A stretch of DNA of 64,000 bases from Nemophila menziesii (lineage: Eukaryota > Streptophyta > Magnoliopsida > Boraginales > Hydrophyllaceae), in NCBI GenBank assembly GCA_029959085.1, contig JARWIR010000016.1, forward strand, positions 6,555,441 through 6,619,440, written 5' to 3'. Under the pieces are notes generated by a model that saw only the letters and a list, made by a program, of their open reading frames with translations, did no database searches and was not told where the DNA came from. Shown piece by piece: positions 41,836 through 52,049 of the stretch. Each line of letters opens with the position of its first letter. The stretch's first letter is position 1. Both the position numbers and the translations under genes were made by a program.

Positions 41836-44077
41836 TGGTTTTGAAGAGTAATTTGATTCCTAATTGGATTCTTACCTTATAAAAGTTAAACCTAGCCTCT
41901 TCCAACCTTCCAAACACAAAATTTTCAGACCCAAACCCTATAAATACACCTTGAATCTTGATTAAACCTTTAAATAAACACAACAACATCATTAAATCTT
42001 TCCTCCATCTTCCATAAACACATATTCTTCATCAAATCCATTACACTGCACTACAAAACACCAACGATCATCAAGGTCTCAAGATTTCTTCCATCACAAA
42101 TTAAGTAATCCTTCTTCTACATTGATAATAATTCATCCAAGCAACAACCTCAAGCCAAACCAATCTTTCTTCACTATATTATATACTTGGTGCAACTTGA
42201 GTTGTGGGTTAATCAAAGATGACTAATAGAACGGATGATATGGATTACAAGAGAAGTGTTCAATCTTAGGGAGGAACAAGAAATTGCCCGGAGCTACAAA
42301 AGAGAAGCCCATCGATCTTGATGACCAATTAAAAATAAGCCAAAGCTCGAAGCAATAGCACAACCACTATGAAGAAAATTTACAAAGAGAATGAGTGTAC
42401 CAGCTAGGCCTAAAGCAAAGACACATATCCAAGATCAAGGTTCATCTTAATGACAAATCTGAAAGTGTAACCTCACCACCAACATAGGCAGATCAATTGA
42501 TGGAAAAATTTGATAGATTAAAATACGGTTATAACTCCTACTGGATGGACAACCTGAGGGTAGACTATGTGATGAACAAGATAGCTGAAGAATTGGATAT
42601 AAATAACGATTCTCCTTCAAAAGAGGAATGGAAAAGGATGCTTTATGGTAAGGTACCACGTTCTAATCCTTCTCCTTAATTTATTTATTGATTATTTTTC
42701 GAGTCGTGGGGACATGGCTCACTTTTGAGTTGGGTGGGGATTCTTGTCCTCATCTTCCTTTTTGTGTTTGCATAAAATTTGAAAAATTTAGGGTTAGAAT
42801 TGGCATAGAATATGATGAATGTACCTATTGAGCATATTTTAATTAAGTCAATGATAGTAAGTAGTATGTTTTTGAACAGTGTCACAAATATGTTTAGTAT
42901 GCCTGTATAAAAACAGGAAGTAAAAGATAGAGAATATTAATAAGCAATGCGTATGAAGTGTCAAGTTGAAACTTAGAGAGAGTTAATTGTTGTGTAGAAT
43001 GTGAGGTTTGGAATTAGTTGAAAACCCGCTAGTTTCTGAACTAATAGTGAAAAGTAACGAAATCTAGTAGTTATAAAAGTGAATAAGGCAGTTCTTTGAT
43101 ATTGAAGCCACTTGAGTCCTTTTAGCTTTCTCACACTTTTATTTGATTATTATTATCCGTCTTAGCCTCTCTGAGCCTTTCTAAAGCCTTTATTAACCAC
43201 ATTACAAGTCATACTCCTTAGTTTATAGGACTTATCCATATGACATGCACTCAAATTGCAAAACCTGAGACAAGTTGTTTTAGAGCTTGAGTTTGGGGTG
43301 GTGGTTTCATCATTAGGAAATATTGGTTTTGGGAAATTTGATTGTAATTGTGATATTATTGATGATGATGAGTTTATTATTGTAACCCTTTGCCGGGGTA
43401 AAAGTAAATGGATAAAAGTGTAGAAAAAAAAGTAACAGGACATCTCACACTAAAAAGAGAGTCATAGCTAGCTATCAAAAGAAAAAGGATATATGAAAAG
43501 AAGATTAAAAAGATTTAAACCGGCAAAGTGGACTTTGTTATGTAATCATCATAAAAGGTTTTATTGAGTTATTTGGGGATGCAAATTAAGGCATCAAAAT
43601 CGGGTTGAGCGAGAACATCTTCGAGTGAAACTCAAGCTCTAGGGCGATTCGTTAATGCAATGTGAGGAGAGAGACAAAATCTCACTTTTCATTATCCGTC
43701 CCTAAGCCACGTTATAACCGTAAAGACCTTAGGATTTATAGCTACTTGGTGGAGGAACAATGGAACAATTCGAGCATAGGTGAGTGGACCAATTGATACT
43801 ATATTAGGACCTATGATCACCCTATAGCCGTTAACACGAATTGAGTTGAAGACCTCTCTTTCTGGCATTGAAAAGTCAATCTGGACTTGAATTTATGGAA
43901 TGTTGATTATGTGTATAATAAGCATATGTGTGCATTATTTCTTTAGCATTACTACATGAGACTTTTTAGATTTTTTCTCTAGAATTATTTATTGTTTTCT
44001 ATTCTTCTTATTCTTCTTCTTATTCTTCTTCTTCTTCCGTATTTATTTTTTACTACCATAGTGTTCTTAACTTTATT
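41836..44077 (+). other. Element C 3' non-coding region
   Basis: Corresponds to A's 3' region and holds the GAGTCGTG hairpin (42701-42720, kept by G-U pairs in RNA), GAGTTTGGGGTGGTGG near 43290, TAACCCTTTGCCGGGG near 43382 and a TTC-rich simple repeat near 43998-44036. A 60-codon frame at 42497-42679 (MEKFDRLKYGYNSYWMDNL) lies where the envelope-like ORF would be; I do not recognise it, and it may be a relic of that ORF. Confidence 0.7.
42701..42720 (+). promoter_or_regulatory. GAGTCGTG hairpin (C)
   Basis: GAGTCGTG-GGGA-CATGGCTC. Two arm positions differ from A, yet both still pair as G-U wobbles in RNA, which suggests selection on RNA rather than on a DNA palindrome. Confidence 0.65.
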
Positions 44078-44111
44078 GTATCGGGACGATACGACTTTGA
44101 TTTGTGGGTCT
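44078..44111 (+). promoter_or_regulatory. Pre-PPT hairpin and polypurine tract of element C
   Basis: GTATCG-GGA-CGATAC (44078-44092) then GACTTTGATTTGTGGGTCT to the LTR start at 44112. The tract is less pure than in A. Confidence 0.7.
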
Positions 44112-45606
44112 TGATATCTCTTTATTTGTGATATATTAATCTATACTTGATACATCATTTTAGGTTTAATTAGTTATTAATTTTGGTATTTTCCCCCATT
44201 TATTCATACTTTACAGCTTCTTGTCTAGTTTTAGGTGTGTTGCTATTTTGTGCGCTTTTGCGCGTAATTTGTGTGTTATTTGTGTAGCACGTAGATATAT
44301 TAAAGTTGTTACACCTATGAAAACTGATTTGAAAAGGGAAAGTAAAGGAACCCCTTAGTCAAATTCAAAAAGGATAAGTTTGGATGTATTTGGAAAGTAA
44401 AGAAGCTGCCAAAATTGTACATACATCCACTAATTAATTTACTGTAGAAAAACAGTCTGGAATTATAGAGATATTTTTATATGAGCAGATAGATCTTTCA
44501 AACTCGGTCATTTCCATATAAAGAACGTCAAAATCCGATAAGTAATGAAGGAGATATGACCAAATCAAAATCTGTTATGGTTTATCCCTTCCTACAAGTT
44601 AGGAATACGAAGTTTGGTAAGATAAGGACTCCTTAACTTGGAGATTACTCCTAATTTCGACCAAGGGACTATATATACCCATTCCTACCTTAGAGAATTC
44701 ATCCTTGGTCAGTCCTTAATCATCAGAAGACCAAAAAGAAGCCTACATCAAAGAGAAGAGAAGACTAGAAGGAGTTAGACAACCATTCATGCCTTTCCAA
44801 TCCTTCAACTTTGTAATTTATTTTCTTTCTTTCTCTAGTATTTAGCTTGAGATTAGCATATGGGTATGAATCCTATACTTTTTTATATCTATTTTAATTG
44901 GGATGTCTTTTACATTTAATTGAAATTAGTGTTGATATCTTTGTTTTTACGTGCTTTGATATACTGTCTGTAGTTCTTGCGGTGCGCAATGTATAGGATT
45001 ACCTTAATAGTAGTTATATGGTCACTCGGAAGGGGTGTATAATTATTGAAACACCACATAAGCGGTAGTGATCCGGAAGGGCTTGCCTAAGTAGATAGTC
45101 ACTAGGGATTGAGGTTAACCATCGATTATTGCGCCGGGTCCCCTTACCCAAGTCTCCTGGTTTTGTTAGGTCGTCACCTACCGGATAGGGGTTAGGAGAA
45201 ATGTAGATTCACGGTTAATGCATATCACACAAATCTCCCTTACATAAATAGGTTATAACAATGCTTGTAAGGATTACTTGCTAGATCTCGAGCTAAACTC
45301 TCATACTATCTTCTTTCTCTTTGTTTATTATCCTGTCTTTATTTTATTTAGTTAATTGTTTAGAGTCTTTAAGAACCAAAAAAATATTTCAGAGTCTTAT
45401 TTCCTGCGTCTATTCTTCTAGCTTTCTTATTTGCACTTTATATTGCATAAGTTCTTCCTAACTTTCGTAGTCTCTAAGGAATGAATTCTACTTATCATTA
45501 AAATTTGCGTACGATCTGTGATACTTGCAGTGAGTAATGTGTTTAGGTTGGGGTGATTATTTGCATCTGTATTTATCGTTATTTTATCACGCCCTAACCG
45601 ACACCA
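44112..45606 (+). repeat. Element C 3' LTR
   Basis: Starts TGATATCTC and ends GACACCA, followed by TSD CAAGT. It matches the 5' LTR over its length with visibly more differences than the A pair. Confidence 0.9.
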
Positions 45607-45611
45607 CAAGT

Positions 45612-46400
45612 CCTTGCTATCAGTATCATTTCTCACTCTCAAAACTGATTTATCCCAAATTTCATGGTGTATGTTGCATTATAGGAACATATGTCTGGTC
45701 GATTCCGTATTATCTGGACATTGTGCACAAGATTGATTAATTTCACATTTCTTTTAAAAATGGTTTCTTTGAAAGAATAACTCCCTAACAACATTTACAA
45801 ATGAACGTCACTCTAATTTTCAAGTGAATTTTAGCATGTCAAACGAGTTTCCAAAGACTAGATATTATAATCTAAAGGTGCAGTCCCAAATTATTACTAT
45901 TCTCGTCATCCGTTTGAACAATTGCATGATATCCGATTTTGTCGTATAGAGTGGGCCATATATCCTCAGTTGAATAAGACCATAGAGACCCACATATCTT
46001 TTCAAAAATGAGTATTATTGTCGTTTTCGATTTTGATTGAAGTATCTCTATTTTAATATGTTCAGATCAACAAGATACTTATTTATGTCCAGTATTTCAT
46101 ATTTTTTGGTTTTCTTATTAAAAAAAATAGAGGAAAATATATATCCTAGAGCTTATTATTTTTATTGAATAAAAAAATATTATTTTCAACAATAACTTTC
46201 ATTTTCAATTCAAAAATATTTTGGAAGCACAATTTTATCAACTTGACTAAGGGCCCTAGTCTAGTACTATTATTATTTTATCAAACAAATAATGCTAATG
46301 AATAATGGATAAGTTCTTGATAATTTTCAAAGTTCACCCTACACTCTTAACGATAAGGAACCACGGCGAATGACTTGGGCTGCAATTTGTTTTATTTATA
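45612..46400 (-). pseudogene. LINE L1e: zf-RVT region and upstream ORF2 relic
   Basis: Minus strand. From about 45760 down to 45612 the frame reads INQSCAQCPDNTESTRHMFL, then CNIHHEIWDKSVLRVRND, a clear zinc-binding domain following LINE RT (C-x-x-C, H, then C). It runs straight into the CAAGT site and continues at 29821 beyond element C. Upstream (45800-46400) phrases are too eroded to assign. 46401-46800 shows nothing recognisable. Confidence 0.65.
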
Positions 46401-46802
46401 ATTTTTCTTGGGTGATTCGGTCAATCTTCAATATGATCTTGACTGGAAATGCCTGGTATAATCAACACATTTTGAGATAAAATCCAATGATATCAATAAT
46501 TGTAATCGCTATCTTGGATGAAAGCTGAAAAATTAATATAAGAGTCGTTTCACATTGTAATATATCTATATGGTAATTTTGACTTTTAGCTTAGCTTTTG
46601 TGTTAGAAAATGTGAAGTTCTTTTCGACCAAAACAGATATCATGGGGTGTTTAACTACTTTCCACTAACTTTGAGAGGTTGCCATCCATGACCTGTCACA
46701 CCTAACAAGTATCGTTTCTTGGAGTCTCTAAGCCAATATCATAATTTTTTTTATGTTTTTCTTTTGACAAATTTTTTTTATGGTAAATAAAGGAAAGTAT
46801 AA

Positions 46803-46925
46803 AGATCGATAATTGGTCTAGTGGTTAGACTACTTCGCTGAGATCAAGAGGTGCTGGAATCGAATTTTACTGGAATCAAAATGATTCTGAGTTTAAAGTG
46901 GCTCTAATTTGTATTAAAAAAAATA
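46803..46925 (+). mobile_element. Degenerate tRNA-derived SINE
   Basis: A-box-like TTGGTCTAGTGG (46813-46824) and a decayed B-box-like GGAATCGAATT (about 46856-46866) at tRNA-like spacing, followed by a short body and a tail TTGTATTAAAAAAAA. The box sequences and tail fit a plant SINE more than a functional tRNA, as no cloverleaf stems are preserved. Confidence 0.5.
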
Positions 46926-47008
46926 AAGGAAAGAATATGAAAAGTTTCATAAAAAAATAACACTTTTGCTCCACTTTTCACGCTTAAAAAATAACAAACC
47001 CTGAAATT

Positions 47009-48226
47009 ATGGCCGCTGCGCCGCCAATCATGGCCGGCGACAAGCCCCAACCCGGCATCATACCTGCGCCAGTTGAGCCCGCTGCGGGCGAGGCGAGACC
47101 TATTGTGGCGGTGGCGTCAACTGATTCCACTCCAATTGATCTTCAAATGGAAGAATTTCCTGATTTAATAACTGCTAATCAAGAAGGAAGAACGGGTAAG
47201 AGGTCACGTTTGATCCTTGATGGAGTAGACACTGCTGTTAAGTACAAAACGAAAGTCACTGGGCCTACTGTTACAGCACAGATGTCGACCTCAACACCGG
47301 TGTTGGTGCCTGGCGTATCAAAAGGTAATAATTCTGGACCATTTATTAGACCTAATCTTGATGGTTGGAAAGGTATTGTAACTGGAAATAATATAATCAT
47401 ACCAATCATTGAGGATATGGATGAAATTAGGAATAAAGATGTTATGGGTGAACATGACTTTTTAGAACTAGAGGATTTAATTGAAGATGATGATGATGAG
47501 AAAATAATAATTGATTCGATTCCGACCGTCATTAGGACAAGAGAGGAGATTCAGGAAGGGATTAGATTGTGGCGCAATACTGCATTGATTAGACTCTTGG
47601 GCAGGGAGGTTGGGTTTACATACTTACTATCGAAATGAAGACAAATTTGGGCTCCGAAAGGAAACTTTGAACTTGTGGTTGTAGGCCATGGATATTACAT
47701 GGTTAAATTTGAACATAGGGATGATTTTGACTTCGCGCTTTCGGGTGGTCCATGGATGATTCTTGACCACTATCTTATTGTTAAATAATGGACTCCAAAG
47801 TTTAACGCGGCTTCGAATTCAATAACAACGACAACTGCATGGGCAAGAGTTTCGAACCTTGGTATGCAAAATTATACTGCGCGTATCTTAAGAAAAATCA
47901 GAGATAAGCTTGGTCGAACTATAAAAATTGATCCGATGACGAAAAGGAGACTAAGAGGTAACTATGATAGGTTAGCTGTTGAGTTAGACTTGAAGAAGGC
48001 ACTGGAGCCGGAGGTGAGAATTGGGTCTGAATTTTGTAAGGTTGAATATGAAGGTCTTCACTTGATTTGTTTTGATTGTGGTAAATTCGGACATAAGAAG
48101 GAAAATTGTCCACCTAATATTGCTGTTAGAATGGAGGAAGATAGGACTATTGCGAAAGGGAAGGAGCCTGTTGTAGAGGGTGCCTTTGAAATACCAGTCA
48201 CTAAAGAAAATACGGAGAATGGATGA
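47009..48226 (+). pseudogene. L1f ORF1: DUF4283 domain and CCHC zinc knuckle
   Basis: LINE ORF1 protein, presumed RNA-binding. One frame from ATG 47009 with stops at 47636 and 47785. The first ~180 residues are a variable, acidic N-terminus (DLIEDDDDEKIIIDS). DUF4283 spans about residues 185-300 (WRNTALIRLLGREVGF, NFELVVVGHGYYMVKFEHRD, GGPWMILDHYLIV). A linker and the intact zinc knuckle CFDCGKFGHKKENC follow near 48070-48112. A frameshift near 48225 leads into a C-terminal tail (phrase MTVRRGNRGNGRSG) at 48223-48423. Its base composition is more GC-rich than the surroundings at the 5' end (Ala/Pro-rich start). Confidence 0.85.
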
Positions 48227-48423
48227 CCGTTAGGCGTGGGAATAGAGGTAATGGGAGAAGTGGGTGGAATAACACAGCAAAGTCTTTCACCAATAGTAAT
48301 CTTGGTACTAGATTCGAAGCACTTAGGATGGAGGAAAGTTCGGGTGATACGCGATATAACATACAAAGTCTAGCGAGCAAAGGTCAAAGTTGGGAAGGGC
48401 GTTACATGGGCCGCTACGGGTAG

Positions 48424-49037
48424 TAAAAATACGGGGGGGACCAAGGGACATGGGGTAATCACATCACCCAATTTTGAACAAAGAAGGGTCTTGGTGGATG
48501 TAGTGGAGGTGAGCGAATTCGGGAAAGAAAAGGAACAGAATGGGGCAAGGACGGTGAGTAAAAAGTCTGATAAAAAGGAGGCTAAGGAGGCGCGTGTGGC
48601 TGCTAAAGGTGGTGTAGTCAGGAGCTTGGTAGTGGTGGAGGGGAGCAGGCCCACGGTAGGGGCTGATGTGGGTGATGTTATGGATGGCTTGGTTGAGGTA
48701 AATGTTGCACTTGGGGAAAATACAGACAGGGACCGTTTTTGCAAATAAAGCAAAAATAATCCTTGTTGATAGTGGACCTCCCACACCTCAGCATAAGATC
48801 ATGTCCGCTGCACATGGGAGTGGACCTGGTCCGCCTACTACATGTAATAATCCATCAGGGAGCGATTTAGTTCCCATGCCAATTGATCCCATATGGGACG
48901 CTGCAACTAGTGAAGGTGAGGAGGTCTCGACATGGCTAGAAAGCCAAGTTCCAGAAACTTCCCTAGACGGCACGCATGAACAGGTACATGTACAGCGGAG
49001 AACGGACGATGACGTGGATATGGAGGCTCGCGCTTAG
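48424..49037 (+). pseudogene. L1f ORF1 C-terminal tail, frameshifted
   Basis: Low-conservation Gly/Val/Glu-rich tail of ORF1 in two or three frames (48491-48748, then 48702-49037), ending TAG at 49035. A 26-bp phrase starting CAATTATACGAGAATG recurs about 43 bp later (49041 and 49084), just where the sequence passes to the ORF2 end, marking the deletion junction. Confidence 0.5.
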
Positions 49038-49429
49038 TGCGCCAATTATACGAGAATGTTGTGCTTGGGTAGTTGCTATGTTTCAATTATATGAGAATGT
49101 TGTGCTTTGCTAGAAAAATGCCCGAACTTTGAGTTTAATCGTGTGTTTTGTGAGACTAATATTTGTGCTTATAGACTAGATAGAGAAGGGGCAATGTTGA
49201 ATACCCACCCAGTGTTATTTACCGATCCGCCGGAGTACTTTGGAGACTAATTACAAGAGATAGAAATGGGTGTGCAACTGTTAGAGTTGTACTAGATAGT
49301 CAATAAGAACTTTTGTTCTATATGTAATGTCTTATTCTTAACGGCCATATTGCCTCTCATGTATGGAAAAAAAAAAGTTTCATAAAAATTATTACAATAA
49401 TGGTACATGTACCTATAATTAAGTGGAAG

Positions 49430-50400
49430 GAAATCGATTATATAATAAGAGTAATAGGTAATAATAAATTCTCTCTACCCTCACTTTCTTCTTTTTATTT
49501 TTTCATTTCATTGTTAAAAAAAATCATCTGATTTGTAGCTCTAATATTTTGATGTTTTGAAGATTCTTTTAGTCGTATAACAATATATTGAAAGTAAAGG
49601 TTAAAAAATCATCCAACGCCTCTAATATTATGGTCATTACAAATAATCTTAGCTAATTGGAGTGTTTTTTTCCATGCTAATGCTAAGTCAAACAATTTTT
49701 CTTTAAGTTTTGTTTGGCTGCCCAATCTACTACCAAGTTTTCCCCCTATTTACTAGAGAAAACTTAATGTTATGAGTGTTATTTTCGAATATCTCTAATT
49801 AAATGCTTGATACACCAAGGAGTATTAGACTTATTACGATTTAAAGGATTTAAAACTAAGTAACTATTATTCATAACGGTCACAACTCTAACTGGGAACT
49901 GAGTCGACTTTTTACAAGTTTGAGAGTCTCCTAAACCTTCAGCCTCCAAAGGTGATAAGGTTCCCATACATTTAGCATTCCCATCCAAAAGCTTACCATT
50001 ATGATCCTTAGCAATAAAAAAACTGAAGTGTTAGCATTTTGAACAGTAAATGCAACATATGTGTAGATATTAGTTTCACCAACTGGTGGTGGAACCCATC
50101 ATGTTTAGGTTAAGTGTGTAACTGATTTGCTTGAAGCATTCCTCATAATCAATTCAGGTTCAGCTGTTATCCTAATATTATTGGCATTTGAGACCTCGAA
50201 GCTCTTGCTATTAGAAATAAGGTACTCATCATTGGCCTTAACAGCATTTTCCATAGTCAATAGAGGGTCTGGTAACTTTCATCTAAACACAAAACAATTC
50301 CTTTCCTTTTGGATGAACCAAGCCAAATTTTATGCTAATTTAGCTGTAAAAAAGCTCTCTTGGGCTCTAAGTTGATATATTCAATATAAAAATACAACCA
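49430..50400 (-). pseudogene. LINE L1g: RNase H-like C-terminus
   Basis: Minus strand. From about 50030 down to 49770 the frame reads IAKDHNGKLLDGNAKCMGTL, then SPLEAEGLGD, later PWCIKHLIRDIRK and VVDWAAKQNL: the RNase H-like domain at the end of a plant LINE ORF2. Stops and frameshifts occur. Upstream parts (50100-50400) are too eroded to name. 49389-49430 is plain AT-rich flank. Confidence 0.65.
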
Positions 50401-50499
50401 ATTGGGATATACAATTTGTAGAGCCACTTAGATATAACTGTTTTGTAGATTTATTCAAACAAAACTATAGATCTTCAAAATATACCAACCTTTTTCTCT

Positions 50500-51830
50500 T
50501 ATTCCTTTCTCTTCTTCCGTTTCTGCTTCTTTTCTTCTGATTTTTCAATCCCAAACTACAATATGATTTTTAACTCCATAAATCAACCTCTAACTAAGGA
50601 TGGTGGCCTCGTAATCACACCAAAAAACAACACAAAATACAAAATTGTTAGTGAGCCAAAACTATTGCAAAGTTAATGTATCAAAAACAAGTCAACTTCA
50701 TTTTTCTCAAAATCATATTAACAAACAACAGGCACTTAGTGAATTGGTGAAAACTGGACGTTTGGGAAGTAACACTGTTATCATCAAGTTCAAGAACGAA
50801 GAAGATAAGCAAAGTCTATCTTCACAAAGGCCATGGAAGAGAACACTTTTTCCATAAACCAATTCAAATTTTTTGTCAAGAATCAAGTAACATATACAAC
50901 ACTGTGGTTCAATGGTCAGGAATCCCAACTAATCTACTTACGTAGAAATGCATTGAGAAATTAATGAGCTATTGAAGTTGATGAAAATATCATCACAAGA
51001 GTTCAGGTGGACTAGAAGCTTTCAAGCCCAATTATTGCAGGTATCAATTTCTAGGAAGATAAAAAACCCAAGTATGGATTAAATTCATATTTGAAAATAT
51101 TGCCAGGTTGTTATGGGTGTGACTTCTTTGATCATGAGGAGAGTAAATGCGAAAATGAAAAAATAGTTCCAAAATTTGGGAGTTGGGTGAAGCTTTCAAG
51201 AGGCCCTTCAAAATCAACACTTTTCTATAAACCTAAAAAAAAATTAGCTCTGGGAAATTTATTAATGTTGGCAAAAAGAGTTTCAAACTGAGTTGAAACT
51301 CAAAACTCACCAAACCTAACTTGGGGTTAACTAAGTCATCTTGTAATGGGAAAGGTACACCTTTGAGTATGAACGACAAAGGTACGAGTACGATTGAGGA
51401 TGAGTCAATAGAAATTTCCAAATTTACTGGCAAGAATGGTAATGGAGAGACAAGATTGGTATGAAGATAGGTGTAATAGGAGCACAACCCGTTTCAGAGA
51501 TTGATAAGGCTAAGAAGAAGGAAACACAAAAAGAAAAAGGAAATAAGCTTGATGAACTGGCAGCTGAGCTGGTTTAAAAAATGTCTACACTACCGCCACA
51601 TATCGAGGACATAGATTTTGGATCATTTCTCAGCCAAAACCAAGTCGGCCCAAATAACTCTACATTGTCGGATACCCCTAACCTCATTTTCCTATCACCT
51701 AAACCCAAATCTTCCCCTATACTCTCGTCAGATTCCTCTTCGAACCCTAACCTCTCCCAACCAAATCAATAAACACCTTCAATTCGAGGCATATCAAATC
51801 AACTAACGTTCGTTTTTCTAACCTGATCAC
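50500..51830 (+). pseudogene. LINE L1h ORF1 with zinc knuckle
   Basis: ORF1 of a plus-strand LINE. 50645-50857 has the second half of a DUF4283-like domain (NTVIIKFKNEEDKQSLSSQR then PWKRT). A zinc knuckle CYGCDFFDHEESKC lies at about 51108-51150 with all four ligands kept. The Ser/Pro/Lys-rich tail extends to about 51830 in several frames. Start not identifiable; leader probably from about 50500. Confidence 0.7.
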
Positions 51831-52049
51831 CCCCAAATCTACCACATTCCAAAAAAAGCCATAATATATCCTCTCATCTTAAGTCATCCCCTCTCGAGTC
51901 ATCGCCTTCTATTACAACACCTAAACCTAAACCTACCATAACTAAGACAAATGAGAATTCGGCTAGTGGATGACAATCGATCAAAATAAGTTTCAAGATT
52001 AATAATATGTCAAGGAAGTCTAAAATGGAGGCTAATAGAAACTATAAAA

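Larger units (their letters stand above)
29827..45606 (+). mobile_element. Element C: Athila-like gag-protease element split by D (TSD CAAGT)
   Basis: Bounded by CAAGT at 29822-29826 and 45607-45611. LTRs are 29827-31358 and 44112-45606. Removing nested D leaves about 8.5 kb, nearly the size of A, with the same internal order: primer site, gag, protease, integrase C-terminal tail, hairpin block, dyad array, long non-coding region, hairpins and polypurine tract. No RT, RNase H or integrase core is present. Its LTRs are more diverged than A's, so it is older. It interrupts minus-strand LINE L1e. Confidence 0.92.
46956..49376 (+). mobile_element. L1f: ORF1-only LINE with 16-bp target duplication
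   Basis: LINE copy flanked by AAAAGTTTCATAAAAA at 46940-46955 and 49373-49388 and ending in a poly-A run. It holds a long ORF1 (47009 on) and then jumps to the end of ORF2: near 49140-49200 frames read like an RNase H tail (NRVFCETNICAYRLDREGAM), then FTDPPEYFGD. Endonuclease, RT and most of RNase H are missing. The body is about 2.4 kb rather than about 6 kb. Complete ends and TSD show it inserted as a unit, although the deletion could have happened before or after. Confidence 0.8.

Noticed and set aside
44000..44036. TTC-rich stretch as polypyrimidine splice signal
   Set aside because: It is a short simple repeat in element C's 3' region with no nearby exon evidence and is not conserved in A or D.
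46813..46866. Possible tRNA gene near 46.8 kb
   Set aside because: Only the A box is good, the B box is decayed and no acceptor stem forms. A SINE relic fits better.
48370..48786. 138-codon minus-strand frame, Ser/Thr/Pro-rich
   Set aside because: It is the antisense of the Gly/Val/Glu-rich tail of L1f ORF1.
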